Assembly: GCA_020086605.1 (NCBI GenBank)
Contig: JACBWW010000015.1
Location: 12,574,390-12,638,389, forward strand
Reading direction: 5' to 3'
Length of the DNA: 64,000 nt
Source of the DNA: Lanius collurio
Taxonomy: Eukaryota > Chordata > Aves > Passeriformes > Laniidae
Within the stretch, counting starts at the first letter, position 1. The number at the start of each line of letters is the position of its first letter. The notes beneath the pieces were generated by a model that was not told where the DNA came from, did no database searches, and worked only from the letters and a program-made list of their open reading frames with translations. Shown in pieces: positions 48,315-60,608 of this stretch. The translations under genes and the position numbers were made by a program.

Positions 48315-50476
48315 CTTAGGTTCACAAGATCTCAGTCATATTCTCTGACATCCCGTGGTGTAGGGGCAGATACCTAAACTTCCCAGAAGGCAGTGAGATA
48401 ACACACTTTTGGACTTTGTTGATTAGCAAAAACAGTGTTATTATTTAACACAGGTAAAGCTCTGGTGCGTCAGCTGCACCTTGTCTTCTGGAAGGACAGT
48501 TCTGGTTCATCATTTCAATTCAGAACAAAAAACACTGAAGCAATTATGACTTGCATAAACTTGCATTCTCTGTGGACCACAGCCTATTACCAGTAATGTG
48601 ATAGTCAGCAGAGAGGACATACTTATCAGAATATTCCTTTAATTACAGGTAATTTGAGAAATTGATTAAATAACTCCTCCATTTTGTTTTAAGTGCTAAC
48701 CATCTCCAAAACTTTATTTTTTTTTAAGAAAGCCTTTTCTAACTCTCACATAAAAGTTACATAAAACCATTCAGTGCTTAGAGACTTCCTCTAATAACTG
48801 GGATCTCTGCTTTCTGGGGAACATTCTGTTGTCACGGTTAATGAAGAACGGAATGTTTGCTTAGACCCTGAGTGTGTTTTTACAGCAATTGTGTAAACCA
48901 ATGTGGTCCCTTTCATGTGCAGGACCAAGATTTCACATTTTAGTTCCTTTCTTAATCTGATTACCATCTCTAACCTACAAAAGTATTATACTTTGTTCAA
49001 AGACTTCATCCCAGATTCTGACAAAATGTTTACCTAGGCATTTGTTAAAAAATTAAGGACAGCATGGTCCACATAACTTAGACTTGATTATCCTGAGCCT
49101 AAGACAGCACTCATATCTGCCAAAACCTGCAATCTTTAAACTGCATGTATATTCCACCAGTCCTCCTTTATAGGCTGTACATTTCATCATTGCCTCCATA
49201 TAACTTTAGAGACTGTGGACATCACAAGAACCTTTAGCACATCCTTATTTCTTTTCTCACTCCATGAAAAGAAAGGAGAAAGAATCTGGATATCTGAAAC
49301 TTGATTTCTAAGCACACATCTCTATCCTTCAAAAATATATTCTACCTTGGCAAGTCTAAGTGAGAAAGGCTAAATAAAAATGGGTGTAGGGAAAAAAATC
49401 AAATTAAAAGGGACTTTAAGTACTACCTCTGAATTCAACACATTTGGATGATTCCTCATGGAACATGTTATGTTTTTTGTCCCATGTGAAAGGAAGCCAA
49501 AGTTAATTATAGAACATAGCACTGGGCAAGCAAATAAATCAAGCTTTGCACTGCTGAATTCTCACATCTGCAAATTAACAGCTATGGGTCTGTTAGCATA
49601 GACTTTTCTGTTACAACAAAACAATACCAAATGTAATAGTTGTTTATCTTAGGATAAGAAGATGTAATCCAAAACAAATGTCCATTTCACAAGAATTCAT
49701 AGCCATGGGGTTAAATCACCACCCACAGAAGTGTGTATCAGAATGAGAGCATTAGCTCAATATGTAATACTGCAAAAGCCCACTCACAGTATCTGTGCAA
49801 AACCTATGGACATAGGAATCATAAAAAAACCAATGATATATAACTATACACATGATTACATATGTGTGTGTGTGTATGAGAGAGAGAAACAGAGGGAAAA
49901 ACAAATAATCTTCCAAAGAGAAACTTCTCCAGAAGATAACAGTAAAATTTCCATGAACAGATTACAAAAGCCTATATCCCCACTAAACACCCACAAACCT
50001 GCAGCATAGAAGTGGTTCAGCCACTTCCATATGTGCATGCCAGGCTGATTGATCATTCACATTGAAAGATTAGTTTAAACATTGACAATTATCACTAGCT
50101 TGTATGGTTCATCTACTTGGAAAAATGCATGTCAAACTAATTTTTTTTTCTGTTGGCCAGCAGTTAGCATTTTCAGACAGAAATGAAAAAAACATTACAA
50201 CAAAAAAGAAACATCCAAATCTGTGTGGAGAGTGTTGCGGAGGCTAAGTACTGTACTAGACAGTTTATATTTAAATATTCATCCCAGGACTGTGCTGCAA
50301 GTCTCATTTTCCTTTATTTAAAAGGCAGGAATTACTTGATGCCATGATGATTTTTTGCCTTTTCTTTTATATCCCTTTTATATACCTTTTTATAGCTTTT
50401 TGTATTCTCTGTGGTTTTTAGCCTGCATTCCTAGACTTATTTTGTCCAGCTAGGAGACTAAACATCTTAGAAGTCT
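48315..50476. other. Gene-free interval
   Basis: AT-rich non-coding sequence. A short (TG)n(AG)n microsatellite lies at 49862-49890. Confidence 0.5.
49862..49890. repeat. Microsatellite (TG)n-(AG)n
   Basis: A short TG run is followed by ATG and an AG run. Confidence 0.8.
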
Positions 50477-50790
50477 TGTAGTTAGGGATCAGAATGCCTC
50501 AGACACGAAGGTCCTCTCCAGAACACATTTTGTAAACTAAGATAGGACCATCCAGGGGAAGGTCCTTGGGGTGGGGGGCTCACTCTAGCCTCTCATTGGG
50601 GATTTTTTGATAGATGTGCTAATTAGTAAGGCCTATAATGTTATACCAGATCTTTTAGGGGTGCTCATTTGGGTGCATTCCACCTGGACATGGTGCACCT
50701 AAGCATCTTTAAAATAAATACTGAGGTAAAATTCCTTTTTCCCTTCTAACCCTGTTTGATTCCTGATTTTAAGACCAGGAAAAGGCATCA
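50477..50790 (+). mobile_element. Probable solo LTR (endogenous retrovirus)
   Basis: The stretch looks like an avian retroviral LTR. It may start TGTAGTTAGG at 50477. It has a 'gtgctcatttgggtgcattccacctgga-atggtgcacctaa' block near 50660-50705 and a poly(A) signal AATAAA near 50714. A pyrimidine/AT-rich segment follows, with an end at 'accaggaaaaggcatca' (50790). No internal sequence or second LTR is nearby. I could not find a convincing target-site duplication, so the 5' edge in particular is uncertain. Confidence 0.5.
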
Positions 50791-52937
50791 ATTTACTTGC
50801 TGCTTCTTCACTTGGGGTTTGCAAAAATCATTCATTAATGGCAACACTTTGAAGAAGCGAAATCCTGTACAATGACAGCACTATTATTATGGGAAGAGAA
50901 AGGCACCACCTGAAAGTAAAATCAGGACCAGTGCTCCTTTCCCCACTTTGAAGATTGAGAGCTCACACCTAATTTTAAATCTGTTTTGTTGTTTAGCTTT
51001 GTTTCTCTCTCCTTGGTTATTATCTCTCCAGAGTAAGTAGGGTGGCATCACAACTTTGAGGGAGGATTCTCATTACAAGGCATGGCAGGATTACTCCAGC
51101 TTTATTCAAACTAAGGCATTTAGCTCCAGTTCATAAGAACAAAACACAACTTTCCCATTCCTCCTCTCGCAATCACACTCAGGTGCTCTACTCCATTGAT
51201 TTAGAGGTTTAAGTATCTTTCTGGATTTTTTTCTCCAGTGTGTTTCATTTGACTGCAGCACAGAGTAGTTTTCTCTAGACAGCCAGCCTCTCGTTTAGCA
51301 GAGGTCAGCTATACATATGCAGTGCTATCAAACAGGATTTGCACAACGCAGGGGAGTCTCGGCAGCCCAGATTCCATCAGTGTTTTTATCCGTATTAGGT
51401 AAGATTAAAGCCAGCTACGATAGCATGCAGAGGAGGTGCTGAACTGTGCAAGGGCACGGCTTTACTCCTTCGTGAAGGCTCACTTAGCACCTTTTCGCTC
51501 TCCCTTCACTACTTCGATGTGCTAAATTCAGACCTGGCTAAAGCCATCCATTACACACCACTAAGGCACAGATAAAAGACAGGAGCTCAACACCTCAAGA
51601 GTGTTCTCACTGAGATAATGCAGCAGTTGAGAATTAGAAAAACCCTCAGCACTGCCCCTTCATACATCATTGCAGTCCTGCTGCTAGTACAAGTGGTGCA
51701 GAATTAGGCCACCACTGAACATCTTGAGTGAATATCACACTGTGGGAATATCCACTGAATATCTTGAGTGTGTGGATTAGCATATATGAAAGCCACAGCC
51801 TGCTACTGCACTGAACCCGGTTTGCTTAAACATGTATAAAGGACACTGTATTTTTCTTTCCCTTTTTTTTTTTTTTTTTCTTCTTCACTGAGTTGGACAC
51901 CGACTGGATTGCATCAAAAAGATGAAAAACAATTGGACTTTTATAAGGGCATTCTTTCAGCAGCAGGTCACACAAATTAGAACAGAAAGAAGATAGATTG
52001 GTTTTGGTAGATTCCCACTGATTTCCAAGGGTCCTTTTGTGATTTTAAGGAGAAAGAGAGAAACAAAACTAAATAGGTAATCCTACAGAAAATCCTGCTA
52101 GATCTATACTAGGTACTCCTGTGTAGTAAGCCATCAGCATCTGTCAGTGTGAAGCAAGCTGTGTTGCTTGTTACCAGTGGCTAAGTTGCACAGTGTTTCC
52201 CTAGATGATTTGGATACACAGTTGGCATATTTTATGTAAATTATGAAGTATATAGCTGTGTGTTTGAGAAAAACCCCAAACAAACAGAAGAAGAGAGAAA
52301 CAAGAGGCAACAAGCATGTCTAAGAAAAGCCCTGCACAGTCCATTTATGAATTTGCTGTAATGTAAATGGGTCTCTCACATCATTAGCAAAAAGAGTTTT
52401 TATGAAATATTTCAACTTTGAAACACTGCACAAAAAAATCCATACATGATCACTCTCTTATCTGCTTTCCATTATTCATCCACAGATAAAAAATGTTTTG
52501 ATACAAGATAAAATGCAATTCCCAGCTGTATTTTGTCATGAAATGGCTTTCATAGCTCACAGCTCTATTATCAGGAAAAGACTCTCATCAGCTGGGTAAA
52601 TACATTCTGCTTTGTTGACGCTGCCTGTTAATTTTGCATCTAAAGCTTGCCAATGTTATAGAACTATAAAGCTTCAGAAAATGCCATTGATGGGAAGTGC
52701 AGTTGCTGTACTGTGGATAATTCATAGGCAATAGATGAAAAGGATCATGCTGGTTCGTCTCATGAAGTATTCCTGTTTTCAACACAGTCAGTCAGTGACT
52801 AAGAAGACAGGTAGGCCCTCAGGTGCTTAGGTAGATATTGTAGTACTAACATGTGCGCACAGATGTGTGGGCTGCTTGTGAAACTGAAAGTAGTTTTTAA
52901 ACACTGTGATCTAAATAGTAAATTTTAACTTCAGGAA
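50791..52937. other. Gene-free interval
   Basis: No gene-like frame. A T-rich run of about 18 T lies at 51864-51881. A partial direct repeat of 'actgaa-atcttgagtg' occurs at about 51715 and 51762. Confidence 0.5.
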
Positions 52938-53094
52938 AGGATTGCCCAGAGAAGTTGTGGATGCCCCATTCCCAGAAGTGTTCAAGGCTAGGTTGGCTGT
53001 GACTCTGAGTTACCTGGTCTCACAGACAGGGCATGGGAACAAGATGATCTTTAAGGCCCCTTCCAACCCAAACCATTCGATGATTCTACGATTC
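52938..53094 (+). mobile_element. CR1 LINE 3' end fragment
   Basis: A short plus-strand CR1 tail. It contains 'ttgcccagagaagttgtggatgcccc', 'tggaag/aagtgttcaaggc-aggttgg', 'aagatgatctttaaggccccttccaaccc' and ends with the terminal ATTCGATGATTCTACGATT repeats at about 53094. It is 5'-truncated and non-coding. Confidence 0.93.
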
Positions 53095-56000
53095 AGCATC
53101 AGCCAGTGTCCATTTAAAGGTTCAAGCAAAAGAAATTAAAATAGGTGACAAAATGTTCATGTTACAAATGGTCTTCCAGAGTCAGTTTTAAAATAAAATT
53201 TTCGAGTATTAATCTTTGACTCCAGTGCTTCAGTGTGTTGGGTTTGCATGCCCCTCAGACATTCAGAACATGCCTTCATAGCATGAGGTATTGGTGCTGA
53301 TATCTCAGCACTATGGCTGAGTTTAGTTTGGGAAAGGAAACAGCACAGCTGTTAGTGTGATCCTACAGTCCGGGAGTCAAACAGCTCTCCTTCCCACTTC
53401 CCCAAACAGCCTGGGTGGACCTATGTAACTGAAAATGCAATTTCACACTATGTGTGCACAAAATGTACTTAGAGGAGGCACCATTCCTGAAGAGTACACA
53501 GTCAAAAATACTCTGATACAAAAAGCTCAGTTTTCCCTTTTCACCCCACTGCACTGTCTCCTCCCCACCAAGTCCAGCCCAGCTGCTTTCTGCACCAAGA
53601 TGGTGCCTCTTTCTTTCTGACTCCTTCCTGCACTACACAAGAGCCCCTCGAGAGAGAGTTTTGACACTTGAACCCTCTCCCATCCTCCACATGTTTCTGG
53701 CATGCCCATTAGCTTTTGTTCAGGATTTTCCTCTGACAAAACAGGCTGAAGAGCCCTGGCACACAGAACCAGTCTTAGGGTAGCTTTAGATAATCCCCTA
53801 AACTGGCGACTAATCAATTTGAAAAGAAATAGGAAATGGAAAGAAAGATCACTTGAAGCCCAGATTTGAGCTCATGACATTTGCTGTTAAACTGAAGCCA
53901 AGTCATCTTAGCAGCTGCAAAACTTCAAATCAGTTGCAGGGGCTATAATGTAAGTCATAAAACGGAAGGAAGGAAACATGGAGAACAAGAAAAGATGAAC
54001 TGTTAAGCTTCCTTTGCAAATACAGAATTTGACTTAATGTTCCAGATTACTAACTTGGATTATTTGTTTCCAAGTGCTGGGATTAATCAACCCCTTCCAT
54101 TACCAAGTCTGAATGAAATGTTCTTTCCGTAGCCCTTGCAGAGATGACATAAAAGCACACAGAAATATTAATAACGGCAAAGTCAATATAATCTTTAATC
54201 CACAATAAAAATATCCTAATGTATCATGGTCTCCATAGGAACTGCACAAAATCTGGAGCTTGTATTTTGCAGGTTTCTCTTGTGTTACCAGTATAGAGCT
54301 AAACCTGCAGCCCTGGCCACAAGCAGTGGATGTGTTGGATGGCCTAGAAAGGGGAAAAGGGAATGTAAGTGTGTTCCCTTAACATCACTCTCTAAAAGGA
54401 GCAGCTGAGTACAGTGCATCTGAAGCTTAAGAAAACCAAGGCTCCAATCTATGATATAATAGTGACACACCCATTTATGAGCTAAAGAAAAAACAGAAAA
54501 TGCCCAATAGATGCTACACTTGTCAATGTATTTGTTCAGGAGTGAGTCTGATGTTATAGCTTTCTCTGATATATTGTCTTAGAATCATACCTTGTCTCTA
54601 GTGTAAGCTGAAAAAAAAAAAAATTGCTCTCCAACAGCTCTTTTACTAAAATAAGAAAACCACAAAGGGCAGCTGCTAGCAAATGCTTAAACCTTTTATC
54701 AAGCACTGAAATACCACAGATGTTCTTCTGCATTTCTGCCTCTAATGGGTACAAGTTCTCCTCTGATGTCTGAATTTTCTTCACTGGTTAAGGGCATAAG
54801 TTAGTGCAAAACAGGCAGGGTAGAAATCCTCCACAGTTACACCACCATAGAATTTTTGCATGCCTATGTGTCACTAGCGCAGCTCCTGAGACCTCTCTAC
54901 ATATACAAAGTGGGAATGATTATTCTGTCTCAGCAGTCTAGCAGGGAAAGCTGATAACTCCCTTAAAGAGTAGGAAGTGGTCGGATATGGAAGGTTCTTA
55001 TAGGTATACTGATAGACAAATCAATGCATTTAAAAGATATAAAAAGATACTATTTTACATGGTTATGAATCTAAAAGGATTAAGTGATACATTCAGCATG
55101 CTTCCAATGGGCCTTTGTTTTGCTACACTAGAGTAAGGTAATCATTCATCTTTGCTTGCTGAAGCTTCTTGCACTGTAAAGTTTTATCTTTGTTAGGATA
55201 ACAGTAGCAAAATCAGACCTGGCATCTCTATTCTCCTTTAAATTTTCCTGCCATAGGGCAACTAGAATAGCACTAAAAATTAAAAGGAGACAAGGGAGGA
55301 ATGTAGATGTAAAGAGCAGGAGGAGACATATTATTGTCAGTGAGAATTAGCCAATCAATCTTTCTAACCACAAAGCAATTTAATTTGGCCTTTTACTGCA
55401 TCCATTTTCTCTGATTAATTTTTATGATGTCAGACTTCTTGTCCCTTGAGGCTGGAAGTCTGCAAGACATTGTTCAAGTCTTTAACCCAAGGCCCTCTGT
55501 CTTGCTCTCTGATGATCCTTCAGGTGCAAGCAGCTTGGAGCCCTGACACTTCTCAAATATGCAGATGATAATCTGACAAGCATGGTTCCTCTCTCTCTGA
55601 AATTTGCCATAGCACTAAAGTGAGTTACCATTCAGCACTTAACAGCTGTTGGCTTCTCCCGACAGTGTTAATACATCAGACATAGAGATATTCAGAGAGT
55701 GAGAGATGCTTTTAAGCAATTGCAGGTCTGTGAGGTTTCTCTGAAAGGTATTTATTTAACCGGAGCTCACAGCTGCCAGACTTAAAAAGAATGTATCCAT
55801 ATACAAGCAACAGCAGTAGCTTGAGTAACTTGCAAACAAAATTACTCCACTTGATGTGAAAAGGTTTGCATTTTCTGACTCCCCTTACAGGAAGTCTAAT
55901 CTGCTGCCACCGACATAAACAAGCTTTGTCTGTTTGAAAAGTTTATTGCTTGTTACTATGACCAAGCACAACATCGAGACAGCTGTATCTCATTCCTCTG

Positions 56001-59000
56001 TGTTCCAACACTTTTCCTTAAAATCACATCAAGTACTATTTACAAAAAAAGGCAGCTTAAAAAAAGTAAAGCCTAAAATAACTTCTAAAAGTCAAGGATA
56101 CTTTTTTTTTCTTTTGGGATATCTACCTCCATCTGCTACTTCTAAGTCTAATGCTCAGGAATAAATTAACCAGTCAAGAACACATGTATTCCTAAACTGC
56201 CACGTAAGTGATGTAGTTGTGAATTTATTCATCCTAGTTTCTTCTTTCTTTTGCTCCAGTTTTGCAGTCTGTTCCTTCAATATCTATGTTTTTTTATTTA
56301 TTAATTTTATCAAATTCAACTTTCCTGGCAATATGCCTGAGATGAACAATCTACTAAGTGAAGTTTGCATACCCTCTTACCCTGACAGCATCTTCTCTAA
56401 CTACTTACAAATCAGATCAAGATGTAAAAGTGAGAGGTTGAATTTGATGACAACAGGGATTTCCATCTGATGCTCAAAGTTGATTGCATTTCTGGTTTTA
56501 TTAAAAGACAAGCATAAGAAGAACAGTATATTTTGGCAGGACTGGCATAACCCTGCAAAACATGGTACATTGTAACACTATTTCATATGAACTGGAATGA
56601 AAATGTGAGAATAATAATTTTTAATGTTTGGGCTTCAGAATGTCTGTGATGGTGACCCTTAGATGGAAGAGCTCACTGTTGTTTAGAATTGAAGCTACTC
56701 ATTACTCTGCTAAATCAATTCATGTGCAAGGTCCAAGAGCTGATGTCTAATTCCCACTGATGTCAAGAACAGGAATAGACATTTATGAGCCGAGATTCTG
56801 GCAACCAACTCAAAAATCACTTTCTACAGGAATATACACCAACTTAGAGATTTTGCTATGGCATTAAATTTCCTTTCAAGTGTAACTTTTGATTCAGGAA
56901 GGAGTATCAAAGCAAGCAGAACAACATTTCCCTCCAGTAAGGGGTTTTATATATTTTGACTTAAGCTGAGTTATTATATGCGATTTTAGAATTTCTAATC
57001 TATGTGTCATTTGTTCAGAAGGAATCCCAAATCCTGTCTTAAAAAACTCTAGACACATTGATAAAGTAAACCACTTAAGGAAGTTGTTCATGGGCATATA
57101 AGCTAGCCAGCCAAAAATCTCATAATATTTTACTGCTTTCTGAATAGAACATCATTGCTGCAGATGGTAATCATACTGCATCATGATGCTTGTTTTAAAA
57201 AGTGCTTCTTTAAGATTCTGGGCATGGCAGAGACTCACACACATTCAGTCAGCAGAATAAAATGTTACCTCTAAGTTTATTTTATCCAAATTAATATAAT
57301 TCCTGGGATCATTGAGAGCCTTATTCTCAATGCTCCTTGTCTGCTCAAGAGAGAAAGAGCAACTTCACCTTCAAACATACATTTTCTCATACAATTTACA
57401 CTTGTGATGTATTAGTCAGTTACTAATTAAAAAGCAGATGTTACTGCTCATTTGCATACCATAAAATCTTCTGCTTTTTGTCCTCAATAAACGTACCTGT
57501 TTGGGGTTTTGTTTTTTGGGGTTTTTTTGGTTGGTTGTGGCTTCTTTGTGTTTTGGTTATGGGTTTTTGTTGGTTTTTCTTTGTTGTGGCATTTGTTTTT
57601 ATTTTTTAAAGTAAGTCTTTTTATACCCAGAGCACTAGATTTATATTTAGGCTTAAGTGTCATCCACCTCAGTGGGTCTCGATGGGATTTTTGCCTCAGG
57701 TAAGACTAGAAGATGCAAACCTGATGTTCATGTGTTTTGACAAAAACATCTTCACACATTTTGAGTTCTTCAGTGCTGACAGTATTGATATTTTTTTTTC
57801 CTGCATCCAACCAACTCAGTGTATTGAATATTTAATAATACAGGTGATATGAGGACCCATTGTCTGACTCATGTAAATAAAACAATAATTTAAACCGACT
57901 CTTCCTTCTCCACTGTGTATGCAAGGCTAAATGAATACAGTGTCTCTCGAAAATGCCATAAACATTGGCAGTAACATAAAAGAAACCAGGATAAAGCAGA
58001 CATTTGTAAAAAAAAGAACCATTTTTTTTCAATTTTAGAATATTTTGCTGCCACCTTTTGGAATTTAATAAAATGTGCATCTCAGTGGTTTGTAACAGCA
58101 ATATAATTTAGCCCTCAATAGAAATCCCCAGCATTATTACAGAAAGAATTTATACATTTCTTCTTTATTCCTTTTTAAATTCTTAACAAGTATGTTCAGT
58201 TTCACCTTTCACATTCACAGAGACAGAATAGCACAGATTCAAATTTAAGGCCTTCACATGTGAACTGAATATAGGAAAAAATTTGTGCATCAAGCATAAC
58301 TCTCAACAAATGCCATGATTATTCATCAGATCAAGCATCATTTGGCCATAAATAAATATGGGTAAACAAAGCAAGGAACTACTTACAGATGACACCTAAA
58401 TATCATTTAATCACTGCCAAAGAATTCTTAGTTTAAATCCAAGGTTACTTGTTAGAACTCAGGGCCTCTTTTCCCCCAAATGGGTTGTGGCCTTTGCATA
58501 ACTGCACTTCTTTTAAAATATAACTCTACATAAATAAACAAGAGGAAAACAAGGCTCTGGGCTCTGTCCTACATATTCTCTCCCTGTTTCTGTCAGAGAG
58601 ATTTTCTTCTGCACAACTTACAAAAATGGAATGCATATTGGGGAAGATTAATATATATAAATATAACACCAGTATAGAGAACGTGTCAGAAGTTCTTTGT
58701 TATCACTAAGATGACTGCGGCTCTAGTCTTATTTTAGAAAAGACAAGATCAGAAGCATTTAAACTGGAGGAAGAATAGAAATGTCTGTATCTGTAAATGG
58801 TCTTGGCTTTTCTTTGATGCAAGAGGTTGGTATGCCAGGAGCACCCTAGGATTCAGGTGCCTTCATTGTGGCCCATGCAGTGGACAGATGACCTCTAGGA
58901 CAGCCAGCTCTGCAGGGACGTGTGCTGCTTGGCAAAGTGTCTGGTCACCAGGGCCCTGGTGCTCACCAGGTGGATCACACAACCACCCTTTGGGGAAATA

Positions 59001-59140
59001 AAAATTGGAGCATTAGGAGGTGCAAGCACCAGGCAATTTACTTCTATGCCACTGTAATTTCTTCATGTCTAAAATGTAATTTAAATTAACACACAAGTGC
59101 TATGAGATCTTTATTCCAGAAAGCACTAAAACGAGTATGT
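53095..59140. other. Gene-free interval upstream of the host gene
   Basis: Non-coding, AT-rich. A T/G-rich low-complexity tract is at 57500-57605. From 53233 a 16-nt string (TGTGTTGGGTTTGCATG-like) recalls the start of an avian ERVL LTR, but similarity does not continue. No exons recognised. Confidence 0.45.
57500..57605. repeat. T/G-rich low-complexity tract
   Basis: About 100 bp composed largely of T and G with GGTTTT-like units, the reverse-sense counterpart of the A/C tracts. Confidence 0.8.
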
Positions 59141-59292
59141 TTCCTATGGAAAGTGCTCACATCCCAAGTGGGAAGGTTTTGGACACTTAGCTAACTGCAA
59201 GAGTGGGGCTGACGAATGTGTGTCAGCCCTGGTAAGAGTGTCATTAACGTACGGATGTGCTCCTCGTGGGAACAGCGTTATTTGCAGGATAG

Positions 59293-59347
59293 GGGCATCG
59301 ATAATAAATCCTGGCAGGGTATGGGCATCGATAATAAATCCTGGCAG
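59293..59347. repeat. Tandem duplication near the promoter, 30-bp period
   Basis: A 25-bp block (starting GGGCATCGATAATAAATCCT) occurs at 59293 and again, unchanged, at 59323. It lies about 250-300 bp upstream of the start codon of the host gene, at the edge of its CpG island, so it may duplicate a regulatory site or lie in the 5' UTR. Confidence 0.9.
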
Positions 59348-59420
59348 AGAGGCTTTGGCCCGGCTGAGGAGGAGGCGCTGCGGCGACTCCCAGCTATTGA
59401 AGGCCATCGCCGGCGCGGCC

Positions 59421-59433
59421 GTTGCCGGGCGAC
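59421..59433 (+). promoter_or_regulatory. X-box-like RFX binding site
   Basis: GTTGCCGGGCGAC matches the RFX X-box pattern GTNRCC-(0-3N)-RGYAAC with one deviation in the second half-site. It sits about 165 bp before the ATG within the CpG island. RFX factors drive ciliary genes, so this hints at a ciliary or centrosomal role for the gene. Confidence 0.45.
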
Positions 59434-59593
59434 GGGCGGCACCGGGCGGGTGGCGCGGCCGGGCCCGGCCCGGGGCTCTTTTCCGGCGTTCTATGCTGGG
59501 GCTTTTTCCCGAGGCTCTTTCCCGAGGCTCTTTCTTTCCCGGGGCTTGGCGGAGGCCGAGGGTGCTGCGAGGCCGCAACGAGCCACCTCCACC

Positions 59594-59629
59594 ATGTCGC
59601 CGGGAGGCGCCGCCGACTGCGGGCTGCAG
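59594..59629 (+). CDS. MAP9: Coding exon 1 of a MAP9-like gene
   Basis: The start codon has a strong Kozak context (CCACCATG) and encodes 12 residues, MSPGGAADCGLQ, before a CAG|GTGAGC donor. The exon ends in phase 0, which joins correctly to exon 2 at 60503. Assignment to MAP9 rests on exons 2 and 3 and is tentative. The first residues are not conserved with what I recall of mammalian MAP9, which may reflect lineage-specific divergence or a different gene. MAP9 binds and stabilises spindle and axonemal microtubules. Confidence 0.55.
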
Positions 59630-60502
59630 GTGAGCGGCGGCGGCCCGGGCCGGGCAGGGAAGGGCCGGGCAGGGGCAGGGTAAAGCCGACGCTGGGGAGC
59701 AGGGTTTGCGAGCAGGTTTCTGCCACTGGGAACACGTTCATTCGCTGTTACAGGCAACAGACCCACAAAAATCCGCGTTGCTTTCAAAATGAAAGCGGGC
59801 TAGCAGGCTGCCCTCCCTGAGAACACCAGGAACTGCTCTCCTGGGAGCACAGGCTGGGAGCAGCCTGGCTGCCCCGTTCCTGAGAGCCGGGCTGAAGGAG
59901 CAGCCTGGCCACCAGCAGGTGCCTCGGGAAGCGCCCATGTGCCGTGACAAACCCCTCCTCCTCGTGGTTTGTGGGTCAAGGCCTGGAATCTGGAGATACT
60001 GGTGCGTTTCTTAATGTATTTGCAATCTGCAAGTAAGCCCAGTGCCCTTCAGAATCATGTAAATGTGGTGCGTCGGTGATGTTCTGCAGCAGAGTCGAAA
60101 ATATGTGAAGTTCTTCACTGGTTTGGACCTGCCACCTGCTTCAGGCTCCTGTCCTGCGGCAGTGAAGAGCTCGTCCGTGCTCACCTGCTCTCACAGACCC
60201 TTGTGCTCTGGCTGATCAAAACATACAAAAGAGAAGTGTCACATGATGGCATCATATGTGCCAAAAAATGGAGGAGGGATTTTCAAGATATGTTCCTTAT
60301 ATAAATAAATACGTGTTGATTTGGGGACTTTTTTTTTGATGCAGATATGTTAGGGGAATGGAGCTAGAATGGGAGCACTGTGCTTCACAGTAATTGTCAA
60401 TTAAATGGGCTTACCTCTGTTGCTTAGTTTTATTTACATATGTGTGGGAGGGAAGAATTAGTGTTGAACTTGAACAAATTAATCTTCTCTTTTATGTAAA
60501 AG
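59630..60502 (+). other. Intron 1 of the MAP9-like gene
   Basis: An 873-bp intron between GTGAGC at 59630 and the TTATGTAAAAG acceptor ending at 60502. The 5' part is still CpG-rich. No other gene is seen inside it. Confidence 0.6.
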
Positions 60503-60608
60503 TTATTTGTGAAGCCATTTCAGGATGAGCTACAGGAAGGAATTTTGGATTATGCTACAAGCAAGGAAACAGATGAATATTCAGATGACTTTGAAAGTGA
60601 TGAAGATG
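60503..60608 (+). CDS. MAP9: Coding exon 2 of a MAP9-like gene
   Basis: 106 nt, phase 0 in and phase 1 out, from the AAAAG acceptor to a GATG|GTATGT donor. It encodes 35 residues starting LFVKPFQDELQEGIL and ending EYSDDFESDEDG across the junction. The block FQDEL, 14 residues, then EYSDDF-x-SDE has, as far as I recall, the same order and spacing in the N-terminus of MAP9. The acidic, aromatic EYSDDFESDE motif is the best evidence that this is a genuine coding exon. Confidence 0.75.

Larger units (their letters stand above)
59360..59700 (+). promoter_or_regulatory. CpG-island promoter of the host gene
   Basis: GC content and CpG density rise sharply here, covering the first coding exon and the start of intron 1. 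No TATA box is evident, which is normal for a CpG-island promoter. Short CCCGAGGCTCTTT repeats occur at about 59508-59545. The exact transcription start cannot be placed. Confidence 0.8.

Noticed and set aside
53233..53360. TGTGTTGGGTTTGCATG-like start of an avian ERVL LTR
   Set aside because: Similarity does not extend beyond about 16 bases.
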